A stretch of DNA of 64,000 nt, from assembly GCA_047921075.1 (NCBI GenBank), contig JBLRWS010000004.1:1-64000 (forward strand). The letters run 5' to 3'. Numbering within the stretch: position 1 is the stretch's first letter; the number at the start of each line of letters is the position of its first letter. The position numbers and the translations under genes are program-made. The notes under the pieces are model-generated. The model saw only the letters and a list, made by a program, of their open reading frames with translations. It was not told the DNA's origin and made no database searches. Shown one piece after another: positions 55,073 through 63,934 of this stretch. The stretch comes from JBLRWS01 sp047921075 (lineage in GTDB: Bacteria > Bacteroidota > Rhodothermia > Balneolales > Balneolaceae).

Positions 55073-56956
55073 TTAGCGATCCCATCTATTGTTGTTGCGA
55101 TTAACATCGGCCATTCGCTGGCTGGGGTCGATCTCAATGCGGGCAATCTCAGAGCGGGGCCGGTCTATTACCAGTTCATACTCGGGAAATACCCACGGCC
55201 AGTCATCGGCCACCGTCCGTTCTACATCAAACTCATTCTCCTTCTCTCCCCACATTATGCGCAACGGAATGTAGTAGTGGTGGATGGAGCCATCCGTAAA
55301 CTCAACCTCAACATCCAGCGGCATAGGCATCAGTCCGACTCTTTCGAGCGTCGCTACCGTGTTACCATCCCGCGACCGCACCGATTGTATGCCGTAATCG
55401 ATGGTGTGGGTGGTTTCAATAAAATATTCGTAGTACCAATCCAGCACCATACCGCTCTCGCGTTCCATGATGCGAAGAAAATCGTATCCGTTCGGATGTT
55501 TGAACTTCCACTCCTCATAAAATCGATTAAGGCCGCGTTTCAGTACATCTTCACCAACCACATAGCCCAGTTGATGCAAAAAGATAGCTCCTTTGGTATA
55601 CGAGGCTATACCGTAGGCGGCGTTGCGATGATAATGATCAGCGTGAATATGCATCGGCTCCTCAATTCCCGCCCGCACAATATTAAAATAGCCCTGATAG
55701 CGGCTCAGCACCGGATCACCCTGTCCATCGTTAAACAGCTCGTTCATCACTATGGCCGAGAGGTAGGTGGTGAACCCTTCGTCAATCCACTGATCGCGGG
55801 TTTCGTTGGTGGCAACCGCTCCCTCGTACCACGCATGGATAAGCTCGTGAACTGTAACGCCAACCAGGCTCCCCAGTGTGCGGTTACCGGTAATGAGTGT
55901 GCCCATGGTGTATTCCATGCCGCCATCGCCGCCCTGAATCACCACATACTCGTCGTACGGATAGTGCCCGTAATTGTCGTTCATAAACTGAAACGCACGC
56001 ACGGTTAGCTCGGGCAGCTGTTTCCAGTTTTCGAGCAATTGAGCCTGCTCCTCATCCGAAGCATTTTCAGCAACAGGGTCGGTTTGATAGAAGAAGCGCA
56101 ACAACGGACCGCCCGGAACCTGCGCGGTTGTATGAACATAATCCGGATCGGCCGCCCACATTACATCGTGAACATTTTCAGCGCGGAAATGCCAGCGTAG
56201 TTTCTCCCCGTCGGGCCGGTGTACTTCAACCCCGGGTTGCTCGTATCCATACCCCACTTCCTCAGGATTCTGCAAAATAGATCCCGAAGCCACAACGTAT
56301 TCCCGATCTATATGAATGGTGATATCAAAAGTGCCGAACGGGGCAAAAAATTCACGCCCAACATAGGGGTTCGGATGCCAGCCCAGTTCGTCGTAAGCGG
56401 CAATTTTTGGGTACCATTGTGCCATGGAGTACCGAATTCCTTCGGCGTTATCGCGGCCGGAACGGCGCGTTTGCAACGGAACCTGTGCCTCAAAATCCAT
56501 CTCAAAAACAACGGATGTGCCGGGCGCAATCGGCTCGGCAAGGTGCACCTCCATGACGGTTCCCTTTACGGTAAAGTCGACGTCTCGGCCGTTTTGGCGA
56601 AGCGTGTGTATGCGCTGATATCCAATCTCGGTTTCATCATAATGCACAATGCGGTCGCGAACCCGCCGGTCGGGATCCTCGATGGTGCGCGATCGTTTAT
56701 CCATCATGCTGTTGGGCTGAAATGCGTTGAAAAACAGATGATAAAACACCCGATGGAGTGTGTCGGGCGAGTGGTTGTGATAGACCAGATGCTGTTCTCC
56801 GACAAACCGGTTGGTTTCTACATCCATATCGATGGTCATGGTATACTCCACTTCCTGCTGCCAGTACCCGGCGTGTTGTGCTTCAGAGTTTTGTATATAC
56901 AATAGATTGAAGATGCTCGCAATTAGCAGAGAGGTCAAAAGGGTTCGATTACGCAT
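55073..56956 (-). CDS. Secreted M1-family metallopeptidase
   Basis: The 627-residue protein has a signal peptide (to about 26, SEAQ). An M1 N-terminal beta domain (about 35-250) is followed by a gluzincin domain: the exopeptidase motif appears as GGDGGMEYTMGTL, and VTVHELIHAWYEGAVATNETRDQ followed by WIDEGFTTYLSA gives the zinc ligands His, His and Glu (HExxHx18E). A C-terminal beta domain ends the protein. It should act as an aminopeptidase outside the cytoplasm, feeding on peptides. It starts 21 bases after recR in the same direction, so the dnaX-ybaB-recR transcript may read into it, an unusual neighbour for a replication/repair operon. Confidence 0.92.
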   Translation of the reverse strand: MRNRTLLTSLLIASIFNLLYIQNSEAQHAGYWQQEVEYTMTIDMDVETNRFVGEQHLVYHNHSPDTLHRVFYHLFFNAFQPNSMMDKRSRTIEDPDRRVRDRIVHYDETEIGYQRIHTLRQNGRDVDFTVKGTVMEVHLAEPIAPGTSVVFEMDFEAQVPLQTRRSGRDNAEGIRYSMAQWYPKIAAYDELGWHPNPYVGREFFAPFGTFDITIHIDREYVVASGSILQNPEEVGYGYEQPGVEVHRPDGEKLRWHFRAENVHDVMWAADPDYVHTTAQVPGGPLLRFFYQTDPVAENASDEEQAQLLENWKQLPELTVRAFQFMNDNYGHYPYDEYVVIQGGDGGMEYTMGTLITGNRTLGSLVGVTVHELIHAWYEGAVATNETRDQWIDEGFTTYLSAIVMNELFNDGQGDPVLSRYQGYFNIVRAGIEEPMHIHADHYHRNAAYGIASYTKGAIFLHQLGYVVGEDVLKRGLNRFYEEWKFKHPNGYDFLRIMERESGMVLDWYYEYFIETTHTIDYGIQSVRSRDGNTVATLERVGLMPMPLDVEVEFTDGSIHHYYIPLRIMWGEKENEFDVERTVADDWPWVFPEYELVIDRPRSEIARIEIDPSQRMADVNRNNNRWDR

Positions 56957-56977
56957 AGCTAACAGTTCAGTTTTGGG

Positions 56978-57583
56978 TTAAAATGCAGAGCGGCTGGCAA
57001 AGGCGCGGCTTAGAGTTGCCTCGTCGATATATTCGAGCTCGGAGCCCATTGGTATACCGTAAGCAATTCGGGTAACATTCACATCGTACGGTTGCAGCAG
57101 CTTGTTGATATAGTAAGAGGTTGCCTCACCCTCGGCGTCGGGGTTGAGCGCAAGGATAATCTCCTGAACCAACTCCTCGCCTCCTGAGACGCGCTGCAGC
57201 AGCTCTTTGATACGGATATCATCCGGGCCAATATTCTCGAGCGGGGAGACAGTACCCCCCAATACATGATAGCGCCCACGAAATTCATTGGTTTTTTCGA
57301 CGATAAACACATCCTGAAATTCTTCCACAACACAGACGACACCGGTCTGACGCTTGGGATTGGAGCAGATTGCGCAGGGATCGGCATCGGCAATGGTTCC
57401 GCATACCGTACAGCGTTTTACTGATTTTTTAAGCTTTACAAGAGTATCGGCCAGAGTCAGCACCGATTCATCCGTCTGCTTTAAAAGGTGGATGGCCATT
57501 CGCCGGGCCGACTTCCGCCCGGTTCCCGGCAGCTTGCTCAATTCTTCTATCGCCCGCTCCAGGGCTTCGGAGGTTATTTGCAT
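56978..57583 (-). CDS. recR: Recombination protein RecR
   Basis: The protein has 201 residues from ATG 57583; a TTG six bases upstream is in frame but less likely. An N-terminal helix-hairpin-helix (LPGTGRKSARRMAIHLL) is followed by a Cys4 zinc finger (CTVCG...CAIC), a Toprim domain (VCVVEEFQDVFIVEKT through ALNPDAEGEATSYYI) and a C-terminal part with RIAYGIPMGSELEYIDEATL. RecR works with RecO and RecF to load RecA on gapped DNA. Position after ybaB and dnaX is the widely conserved order. The gene is separated from ybaB by 31 bases. Confidence 0.97.
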   Translation of the reverse strand: MQITSEALERAIEELSKLPGTGRKSARRMAIHLLKQTDESVLTLADTLVKLKKSVKRCTVCGTIADADPCAICSNPKRQTGVVCVVEEFQDVFIVEKTNEFRGRYHVLGGTVSPLENIGPDDIRIKELLQRVSGGEELVQEIILALNPDAEGEATSYYINKLLQPYDVNVTRIAYGIPMGSELEYIDEATLSRAFASRSAF

Positions 57584-57614
57584 GTACAATAAATATTAAG
57601 GGGAAGGTGGCCGG

Positions 57615-57959
57615 TCAAAGTCCAAATTTACTCAGATCCATGCCGCCCAGTCCGCCGGGAAGCATTCCTTTGTAGGCGTCTTGCATTTTCTCTTTAGCCG
57701 CGGCTTCTGCTTTTTCGAGGGCTTTGTTCACACCGGCTACAATTAAATCTTCCAGAATTTCGGCGTCTTCGGGATCTATCACATCACGGTCTACCTCAAT
57801 GCTGATGATCTCGCGCTTGGCATTGGCGGTCACTTTTACCATTCCGCCACCGGCTTCCGCTTCTACAATCACATCGGCCAGTTCATTCTGGATTTCCTGC
57901 ATTTTGGATTGCATGTCCTGAAATTTGCCGAACATATCGGCCATATTAAATTGATTCAT
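57615..57959 (-). CDS. YbaB/EbfC nucleoid-associated protein
   Basis: The 114-residue protein has the typical YbaB/EbfC sequence: MADMFGKFQDMQSKMQEIQN forming a helical arm, VIVEAEAGGGMVKVTANAKREI in the central sheet, and a Lys/Ala-rich helix ending in a Gly/Met-rich tail. Family members are dimers that bind DNA and affect nucleoid structure and gene expression. It lies between dnaX (38 bases) and recR (31 bases), the order found in many bacteria, so it is probably made from the same transcript. ATG at 57959. Confidence 0.95.
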   Translation of the reverse strand: MNQFNMADMFGKFQDMQSKMQEIQNELADVIVEAEAGGGMVKVTANAKREIISIEVDRDVIDPEDAEILEDLIVAGVNKALEKAEAAAKEKMQDAYKGMLPGGLGGMDLSKFGL

Positions 57960-57997
57960 AATCTCTTTGGATTGACGTTAAAATTAAGCAGAGCTTT

Positions 57998-59848
57998 TTA
58001 ATACTCCAGTTCAGCACCCAGTTTTTCTACAATATCTTTTAGAATAGGGTCTTTCCGCTGCAACTCTTTAAACCGTTCAAACGGGCTTAGCGTTTTGGGT
58101 GCCGACCCATTGTTTTGAACGTGACATCGGAACCGAACAGCTGTGCCTGACACCTGCTTAAACAACGAGCCGAGCAGTTGATTGTTTTCGTGCAGCAGAT
58201 TGGTGGCAAATTCGTTTTCTGTAACCACGGTCACTTCATGGCCGTTAACATCCCGAAGCTGAACCCGCTGCATTTGAAAAAACAGAACCTGGGGCGCTTC
58301 TTTTTGCACAACATCCAGAAACATTTCCCAGCAGGACTCCACATCTTCCACTGAGCGAATGGAGGACACCGGCTCCTTCGCAGTTTCCTCTTCTTCCTGA
58401 TGATGAGGATCTTTATCCTCAGCTGCATGGGTGCTGATTCCCTTCGCGAAGCCGAGGGTGGGTTTGATAGCCAGAAAGTCGTCCTCATCCACAGCTGCCG
58501 TCTGTTTCTGTGCATGGCCACTATCAGTCGGTGACGCAACGGGTGCCGATGGGGCCTTTCCGGATGATGGCGGCCCGGGCTCATCGTTCACTTCGGGGCG
58601 TGCCGATGCCTCACTTTTTGACTCATCCGAATCCGGTTCATCCGGCTCATACGCCCTCGAATCGGATTGAATTGAGGGTTCAGGCTCTCTGCTTTCAGCA
58701 TGTTGATCGGCGGCAGAATCAGCCTTCAGGAGTCGTTTTTTTTTTACCTGCTGCAGTTCCGACAAGAGCGACTCCAGTTGCGGCGTGCGGTGCATATGAA
58801 TCAGCTTTAGCATCAACAGTTCGAAGTGCACTTTGGGCTGCTGTACATCCCGGATGGTGCGTTGCGCTTCGCTCACCAGGTGCAGCATGCGCAGCATATC
58901 TTCCTCCGTGAAGTGTTGGGCAACAGCCTTATACCGTTCTTTTGTTTCTGCCGTGGCATCCACAAGCTGCATGCGGTTGGTGTGAATTGCCACATAAAGA
59001 TTCCGAAAATGTTCGGCCAGTTCTACCAAAAACTCCTGAATATCGGCCCCTTCGGCAAGCAGTTCGTGAACCATCTGCAAACACCGGGTCGAATCTTTTT
59101 GAAGCAGCACATCACTAAACGCAAACAGGCGTTCTACACCCACCACGTTGAGAGCTTTCAGGAGCTCGTCATGACGAATGGTATCTCCGCAAAAAGCGAT
59201 CGCCTGATCCATCAGCCCGAGCGCGTCACGCAGTGCACCGTCAGCTTTTTTAGCAATCACATGCAGCGATTCATCATCAATGGTAATGTTCTCTTTCTGT
59301 GTGATGATCCGCAATCGGTCTACAATTTCATCGACGCTGATGCGCTTGAAATCGAATCGCTGCACGCGCGATAGAATGGTAGGAAGTACTTTATGCGGCT
59401 CCGTTGTGGCAAAAATAAAGATCGCGTGGGCCGGGGGCTCTTCCAGCGTTTTCAACAGCGCATTAAAGGCCGCTTTGGAGAGCATGTGTACTTCATCAAT
59501 GATAAAGACTTTGTACCGGCCGTTTTGCGGAGGGATGCGCACGCTTTCGCGCAGATGATGAATATCATCTACCTTGTTGTTAGAGGCGGCATCAATTTCA
59601 ATCACGTTCAGCGTCTGATTCAGTGCCTCGCCATCCACATCAGCACCAATGGCATTGATGGTGCGGGCCAGTACACGCGCCATGGTTGTTTTGCCCACAC
59701 CCCGCGGGCCGCAAAACATATAGGCGTGCGACAATCTGTTCTGCTTAATTGCGTTTTTAAGGGTACTGCTTACATGCTCCTGCGATACAATGTCGTCGAA
59801 GGAAGCGGGGCGATATGTACGTGTAAGTGCGCGGTAGTGGTCTGGCAT
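57998..59848 (-). CDS. dnaX: DNA polymerase III subunits gamma and tau
   Basis: The 616-residue protein is the clamp-loader motor. Domain I-II is an AAA+ ATPase with Walker A GPRGVGKT (47-54), KVFIIDEVHML as Walker B, and ILSRVQRFDF where the usual SRC motif has Val instead of Cys. The Cys4 zinc module that normally lies between residues about 60 and 80 is missing: only ARTINAIGADVDGEALNQ stands there. Domain III is a helical collar to about residue 367. Immediately after it, codons 368-371 contain ten consecutive A bases with stops in both other frames, a probable slippage site (annotated separately). The remaining tau part is an acidic linker and a C-terminal domain (about 490-616). Start ATG 59848; operon with ybaB and recR. 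Confidence 0.96.
   Translation of the reverse strand: MPDHYRALTRTYRPASFDDIVSQEHVSSTLKNAIKQNRLSHAYMFCGPRGVGKTTMARVLARTINAIGADVDGEALNQTLNVIEIDAASNNKVDDIHHLRESVRIPPQNGRYKVFIIDEVHMLSKAAFNALLKTLEEPPAHAIFIFATTEPHKVLPTILSRVQRFDFKRISVDEIVDRLRIITQKENITIDDESLHVIAKKADGALRDALGLMDQAIAFCGDTIRHDELLKALNVVGVERLFAFSDVLLQKDSTRCLQMVHELLAEGADIQEFLVELAEHFRNLYVAIHTNRMQLVDATAETKERYKAVAQHFTEEDMLRMLHLVSEAQRTIRDVQQPKVHFELLMLKLIHMHRTPQLESLLSELQQVKKKRLLKADSAADQHAESREPEPSIQSDSRAYEPDEPDSDESKSEASARPEVNDEPGPPSSGKAPSAPVASPTDSGHAQKQTAAVDEDDFLAIKPTLGFAKGISTHAAEDKDPHHQEEEETAKEPVSSIRSVEDVESCWEMFLDVVQKEAPQVLFFQMQRVQLRDVNGHEVTVVTENEFATNLLHENNQLLGSLFKQVSGTAVRFRCHVQNNGSAPKTLSPFERFKELQRKDPILKDIVEKLGAELEY
58736..58745 (-). promoter_or_regulatory. 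Probable slippage site (A10) in dnaX for a gamma-like short product
   Basis: On the coding strand ten A bases follow GT (codon Val368, then three AAA codons). One added A, or a -1 ribosomal shift, leads to T-T-P-E-G and a TGA (376-residue product). One lost A, or +1, leads to N-D-S and a TGA (373 residues). Thermus dnaX uses transcriptional slippage at a similar A run to make gamma. The location, just behind the collar domain, is right for this. Confidence 0.65.
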
Positions 59849-59971
59849 AGCAAACGGTTTATGACTGGTGTAATGTACGAAAAACAGAGACGGTTCTTCA
59901 ATTGGAAACGCGGGAAAGGTACCTCTGCCCGATGCCGTGGTTTTTTTGTTAAATCCCGTTACCTTTCCGGT

Positions 59972-62023
59972 ATGATGGTTCGACTATTTATAATGTGGGT
60001 ATGTGCTGTTTGGATGGCAATTGCAGCACATGAGACTGTATTGGGACAGCCGCAAACCGCTTATCAACGCGGGCTTGAGCTCGTCTATAGCGGCCAGCTG
60101 GAGCAGGCACTCGACACCTGGGAAGCGTACTACGAAGAAAATGAACGCGTCGATTCTCGGGTTGGGTTCGAGTATATCGGTATTGTAACGGGCCGCGGCA
60201 TAACCGGCCGATATACGCAGGCCACCGATATGTATTACCAGGCATTGTTGAAGGCAGAGGGCGTGGCCAGCCAAATTGCCCTGCGGCAGGAGATTGAACG
60301 GCTCCGGCCCATTGTAGGACAGGGAGTGTATCGGCAGTGGATTACCATGCTTGAAGAAGAACATACCGGCCTTCCTATCGATTTGTACGGCTATTGGGTG
60401 CAGCTCGACCCAACCCCGGCATCCACGCAAAATGAGCGATTGATTGAGCACTGGATCCGCATTGCCGAAGCGCAGCAACGGTTCACACGCAACGCTTCCA
60501 CCATTTATGGGGCCGATGAACGTGCACTTGTTTATGTGCGCTACGGTGAGCCCGACCGAGTACGCAACGGCATCCTTACGCTGCAGGATCTGAATGTAAA
60601 ACCGTGGCTGGAGCGGCAGGTACTCACTCAGCTCGACCCCGACCTGGAAACGCAGCGGCCGCTTGAATCATCCGAAGCGCGCCAGATTCGTCTTCTCGAA
60701 AATGCCATATACGAATTTCACCGCTATCCGGAGTATGAAATCTGGTTTTACGACCGACTTAGTGACGCCGGCGAGGCTTCTGTTCCGTTCTTTTTTGGCA
60801 CCAACATACAGAACGAACAGTTCGAAATGCTGGCAGGTATAGACTCATTTATCCCTGAGCGCGCCTTTCAGCGAAATGCCTTTCGGGATGTGAGCCCCGA
60901 CCACGATCCGGCTTCTTTTACCCGGGAGGGACTAACCCCCGCGCTGATGCTGCAAATGCTCTATTATGAGCAACTGAGCCGAATCGACCCCTTTTTCGAC
61001 ACCCGGCTGAACGCCCTAAAGGATGCGGTGATCGAGCAGGATATGAATGTATTGCGCGGATTTGACCGTGTGTTCAAAGAGGAAAACCAAAGCCTGGTTC
61101 AGCACAAAAAGCTGGACATCCCGCAGGAACAGTCTACCTACCGAGCTCAGGTGCCACAGATACCGGTATCGGTGCATCACTATCGTTTTTTGGATGAAGA
61201 GAATCGCCCGCAGCTGGTTACCATCGTAGAGAGCGAACCGCAGGAGTCGTTTCTGATCGACTTTAACCGAAACCGACCCGATGGAGTAACGATTCGCGAT
61301 TTGGAAGTAACCGAAGACATTACCAACGAGCTGTCCGATTATAGCTTTTTACACCGTTTGGTTACTCTTTCGACCGACTGGCAAACCCTGGATCGCGTGG
61401 AAGACCGTCCGCCATTGCGTCTTCGCCGATCGGTTCGCGAAAGCCGTGCTTCCCTGGAGCTGGTAACCGATCACACCGGCCGGCTGTATCAGGCGGTGTC
61501 GGCAATACTTCTGAATGAAAATCCCCGTACCGGCCCCGCTTACCAGACACCCTATCCTCCCGCTATGCGTGGTTTGGGGAGCCGTGTGGTGCGGCAGCCG
61601 GAGCCGCTGCGAGCCGACACCGATTCGCTGCAGATGGCTGATTTGGTACTGGGGTATCAGATGCTGGACGAACCGGTGGGCTTTTTCCCATTTATTGTGG
61701 CCAACGATCAGGCGGTGCCGTGGCTCGAAACGCTGGTGCTGCGATTCGAGGTGTATAATCTTGAAATGCAGGATAATGGATTTTCACAGTTTGAGCTCAC
61801 CTACCGCATCCTGCCCATCGAAGAGGATGGCCGTGTGATTACCGATCAGGCCGAGTTTGTTTTGACCCTCAATTTCACCAGCGAGTTTCCCCGCCTGGAT
61901 GAAAACCTTGAAATTGAAACGGCCGACCTACAGCCCGGCCTGTATGAGCTGCGAATGGTGGTAACCGATGTGAATAGCCGGCAAGAGGTCCGCCGCACCA
62001 TTCGGTTCGAAGTGGTGGAGTGA
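59972..62023 (+). CDS. GWxTD-family secreted protein
   Basis: The protein has 683 residues from ATG 59972 (a second ATG follows at once); the open frame extends far upstream over dnaX but that part is a shadow. A signal peptide (to about 26, LGQ) is followed by helical TPR-like repeats (about 28-110). WVQLDPTPASTQNERLIEHW and YGADERALVYVRYGEPDRV (about 179-197) then mark the GWxTD domain. The name-giving GWxTDRG is altered here to YGADERA. The C-terminal half is beta-rich. The family occurs in Acidobacteriota, Balneolota and relatives; function is unknown, probably envelope-related. Divergent from dnaX; convergent with the MurF-like gene. Confidence 0.85.
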   Translation: MMVRLFIMWVCAVWMAIAAHETVLGQPQTAYQRGLELVYSGQLEQALDTWEAYYEENERVDSRVGFEYIGIVTGRGITGRYTQATDMYYQALLKAEGVASQIALRQEIERLRPIVGQGVYRQWITMLEEEHTGLPIDLYGYWVQLDPTPASTQNERLIEHWIRIAEAQQRFTRNASTIYGADERALVYVRYGEPDRVRNGILTLQDLNVKPWLERQVLTQLDPDLETQRPLESSEARQIRLLENAIYEFHRYPEYEIWFYDRLSDAGEASVPFFFGTNIQNEQFEMLAGIDSFIPERAFQRNAFRDVSPDHDPASFTREGLTPALMLQMLYYEQLSRIDPFFDTRLNALKDAVIEQDMNVLRGFDRVFKEENQSLVQHKKLDIPQEQSTYRAQVPQIPVSVHHYRFLDEENRPQLVTIVESEPQESFLIDFNRNRPDGVTIRDLEVTEDITNELSDYSFLHRLVTLSTDWQTLDRVEDRPPLRLRRSVRESRASLELVTDHTGRLYQAVSAILLNENPRTGPAYQTPYPPAMRGLGSRVVRQPEPLRADTDSLQMADLVLGYQMLDEPVGFFPFIVANDQAVPWLETLVLRFEVYNLEMQDNGFSQFELTYRILPIEEDGRVITDQAEFVLTLNFTSEFPRLDENLEIETADLQPGLYELRMVVTDVNSRQEVRRTIRFEVVE

Positions 62024-62110
62024 TTTATTCGTAGCCTGAATACGACTAAACAAGCCAATTATATCAAGGAATACAGAGACGGTTGCGGTGCCCGTTTTCT
62101 CTCACAGGCA

Positions 62111-63808
62111 TCACTCATTAAACGCATCCGGCAGGTCGTTCTCATAAAGAACCACATCTCCCTCCCCGGCGCGGGTTTGCAGCAGTTCATTCGCTTCGAA
62201 CAGAGTGCGTACAGTTACTACATCCGGCCGGCCGTTCTCAGCACAGTTTAAAATCCCCTCCCGAATAGGGCGTGTCCGCTCTTCGCCTACCAAAATGGCG
62301 AGATCTATGCCCGATCGCCCAATATGTTCACCAAATGTGCGGTTCTCCTCCTCTTCGCGGTCGCCCAGCTCAATCATGCCCGGAGTAATGATAATTCGTT
62401 TACCACCTGAAAAAGAGGCGAGCACATCCACCGCATTTTTCGCACCCACGGGATTTGAATTGAAGGCGTCATCAATAATCGTAAGAGCGCCCCGCTGTTT
62501 CAGCTCCAGGCGATGCTCCACCGGTTGCAGCTTTCCGGCGGCAATGGCAATCGTTTCGGGGCGCACACCCAGCGAGAGTGCCGCCGCTGCCGATAGCAGA
62601 ATATTATCGATATTGTGATGGCCAAGCAGCGGAGTGGAAATCCGGTGCTTGGATGCCGGATAGCGGTCTGTTGATTGAATGTGAAGCGTAAATGCGGTGC
62701 CCTTTTCACTGATTTCGGGGTTGGATGCAGACACGCTGCCACCGGCTCCGGTCTTGACTACACGAATATCTTTTCGGCCATCGTCCATCGCGGCGGTAAC
62801 CGGATCGTTTCCATTCAGTACCAGCGTGCCGCCCGGCTTCAGTTCCCGGGCCAGTGTCGCTTTTTCGTGCGCAACCGTTTCCACGGAGCCGAACGATTCA
62901 AGATGCGATAGGCCAACGACCGTCACAATCGAGAGATCGGGTTGGGCTATTTCGCAGAGCTCTTTAATGTTGCCGGGATAGCGCGCGCCCATCTCCAGAA
63001 TCAACACCTGATGCGCCGCTTCCAGATCGTTATTGATCACCTTGCAAATGCCCATCGGAGTGTTGTAGCTGCCCGGCGTGGTACAGACCTGAAATCGCTC
63101 CTTCAGAAAGGTGTCCAGTATAAATTTGGTACTGGTTTTGCCATAACTGCCGGTAATGGCCACCACGGTAAGATGCGGCATAGAGGCTAACTTTTTACGC
63201 GCCTGTCGCTTGAATCCATTTTGGATGGATGTCTCAACAGGTTTCATCAGCCAGGCGGCCGGGAAGATCAAAAAGGGGATGAGAATGTCTGCCAATACGA
63301 GCAGAAAACCGAGAAAGTAGGGATCGTAGGTCCAGTACATCCCCACCGGAGCAGCCAATGCAGGGCTTTGGCCGATCGGGTGCAGATAAAACATCAACCA
63401 CCAGATGGCGTAGTACAACGGCCCTACAAACAGGGCCAGCGAGAAAAGAAGCCGTTTTACACGATTCGTTACAACCAGCGGCTTTTTCTCTTTATCGGGA
63501 CGGTATCGTCCGGTGCTGCCAAACCAAAAGAGAGCAAATACCAGCATGATGAGAAGGCCGGCTGCAAAGGTCACCCTAAACGACAGAATGTACAGCATGG
63601 CGAGAATCACCACATTGTAGAGAATGTGTTCGATGGTAATGACTCGCTGGCTAAAATAGTCGAACAGCCACGAACGATATTCATGGGTTTTATACCCGTG
63701 TTGTTGCAGCATTTGCAGAAAATAGCGCACCCGGTATATGGCGTGGCGCAGAAAGACGATGCAGAGTAGCAGAATGGCGCCGTTGACGAAAAGCGTATGC
63801 GTATCCAA
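62111..63808 (-). CDS. MurF-like Mur ligase with N-terminal membrane domain
   Basis: The 565-residue protein has about five membrane helices in residues 1-195 (segments near 8-25, 58-78, 80-96, 115-140 and 165-190). A complete Mur ligase follows: HLTVVAITGSYGKTSTK is the ATP P-loop, SYNTPMGICKVIN and LILEMGARYPGNIKELC are typical of MurF, and TIIDDAFNSNPVGAKNAVD marks the C-terminal domain. MurF adds D-Ala-D-Ala to the UDP-MurNAc-tripeptide. The separate MurF N-domain that binds the nucleotide is replaced by the membrane part, so the substrate may be lipid-linked or otherwise different. Start is TTG at 63808; no ATG is available nearby. Divergent to a sugar nucleotidyltransferase gene. Confidence 0.85.
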   Translation of the reverse strand: MDTHTLFVNGAILLLCIVFLRHAIYRVRYFLQMLQQHGYKTHEYRSWLFDYFSQRVITIEHILYNVVILAMLYILSFRVTFAAGLLIMLVFALFWFGSTGRYRPDKEKKPLVVTNRVKRLLFSLALFVGPLYYAIWWLMFYLHPIGQSPALAAPVGMYWTYDPYFLGFLLVLADILIPFLIFPAAWLMKPVETSIQNGFKRQARKKLASMPHLTVVAITGSYGKTSTKFILDTFLKERFQVCTTPGSYNTPMGICKVINNDLEAAHQVLILEMGARYPGNIKELCEIAQPDLSIVTVVGLSHLESFGSVETVAHEKATLARELKPGGTLVLNGNDPVTAAMDDGRKDIRVVKTGAGGSVSASNPEISEKGTAFTLHIQSTDRYPASKHRISTPLLGHHNIDNILLSAAAALSLGVRPETIAIAAGKLQPVEHRLELKQRGALTIIDDAFNSNPVGAKNAVDVLASFSGGKRIIITPGMIELGDREEEENRTFGEHIGRSGIDLAILVGEERTRPIREGILNCAENGRPDVVTVRTLFEANELLQTRAGEGDVVLYENDLPDAFNE

Positions 63809-63934
63809 ATGAGGTTTTTTGTGTTAATGGTTACGTTTTACAACGTTGCCGGAGATAATTGCGGGTCGAAAGTAACCCGCCGATCCGTTATCTTTTGAGC
63901 TTTACATTCATAAATAAAATAACTTACTCAAGAT

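Noticed and set aside
59393..59971. Upstream part of the long plus-strand frame that leads into the GWxTD gene
   Set aside because: It runs antisense to the conserved dnaX ATPase region, has no family features, and the real protein starts at 59972 with a clear signal peptide.
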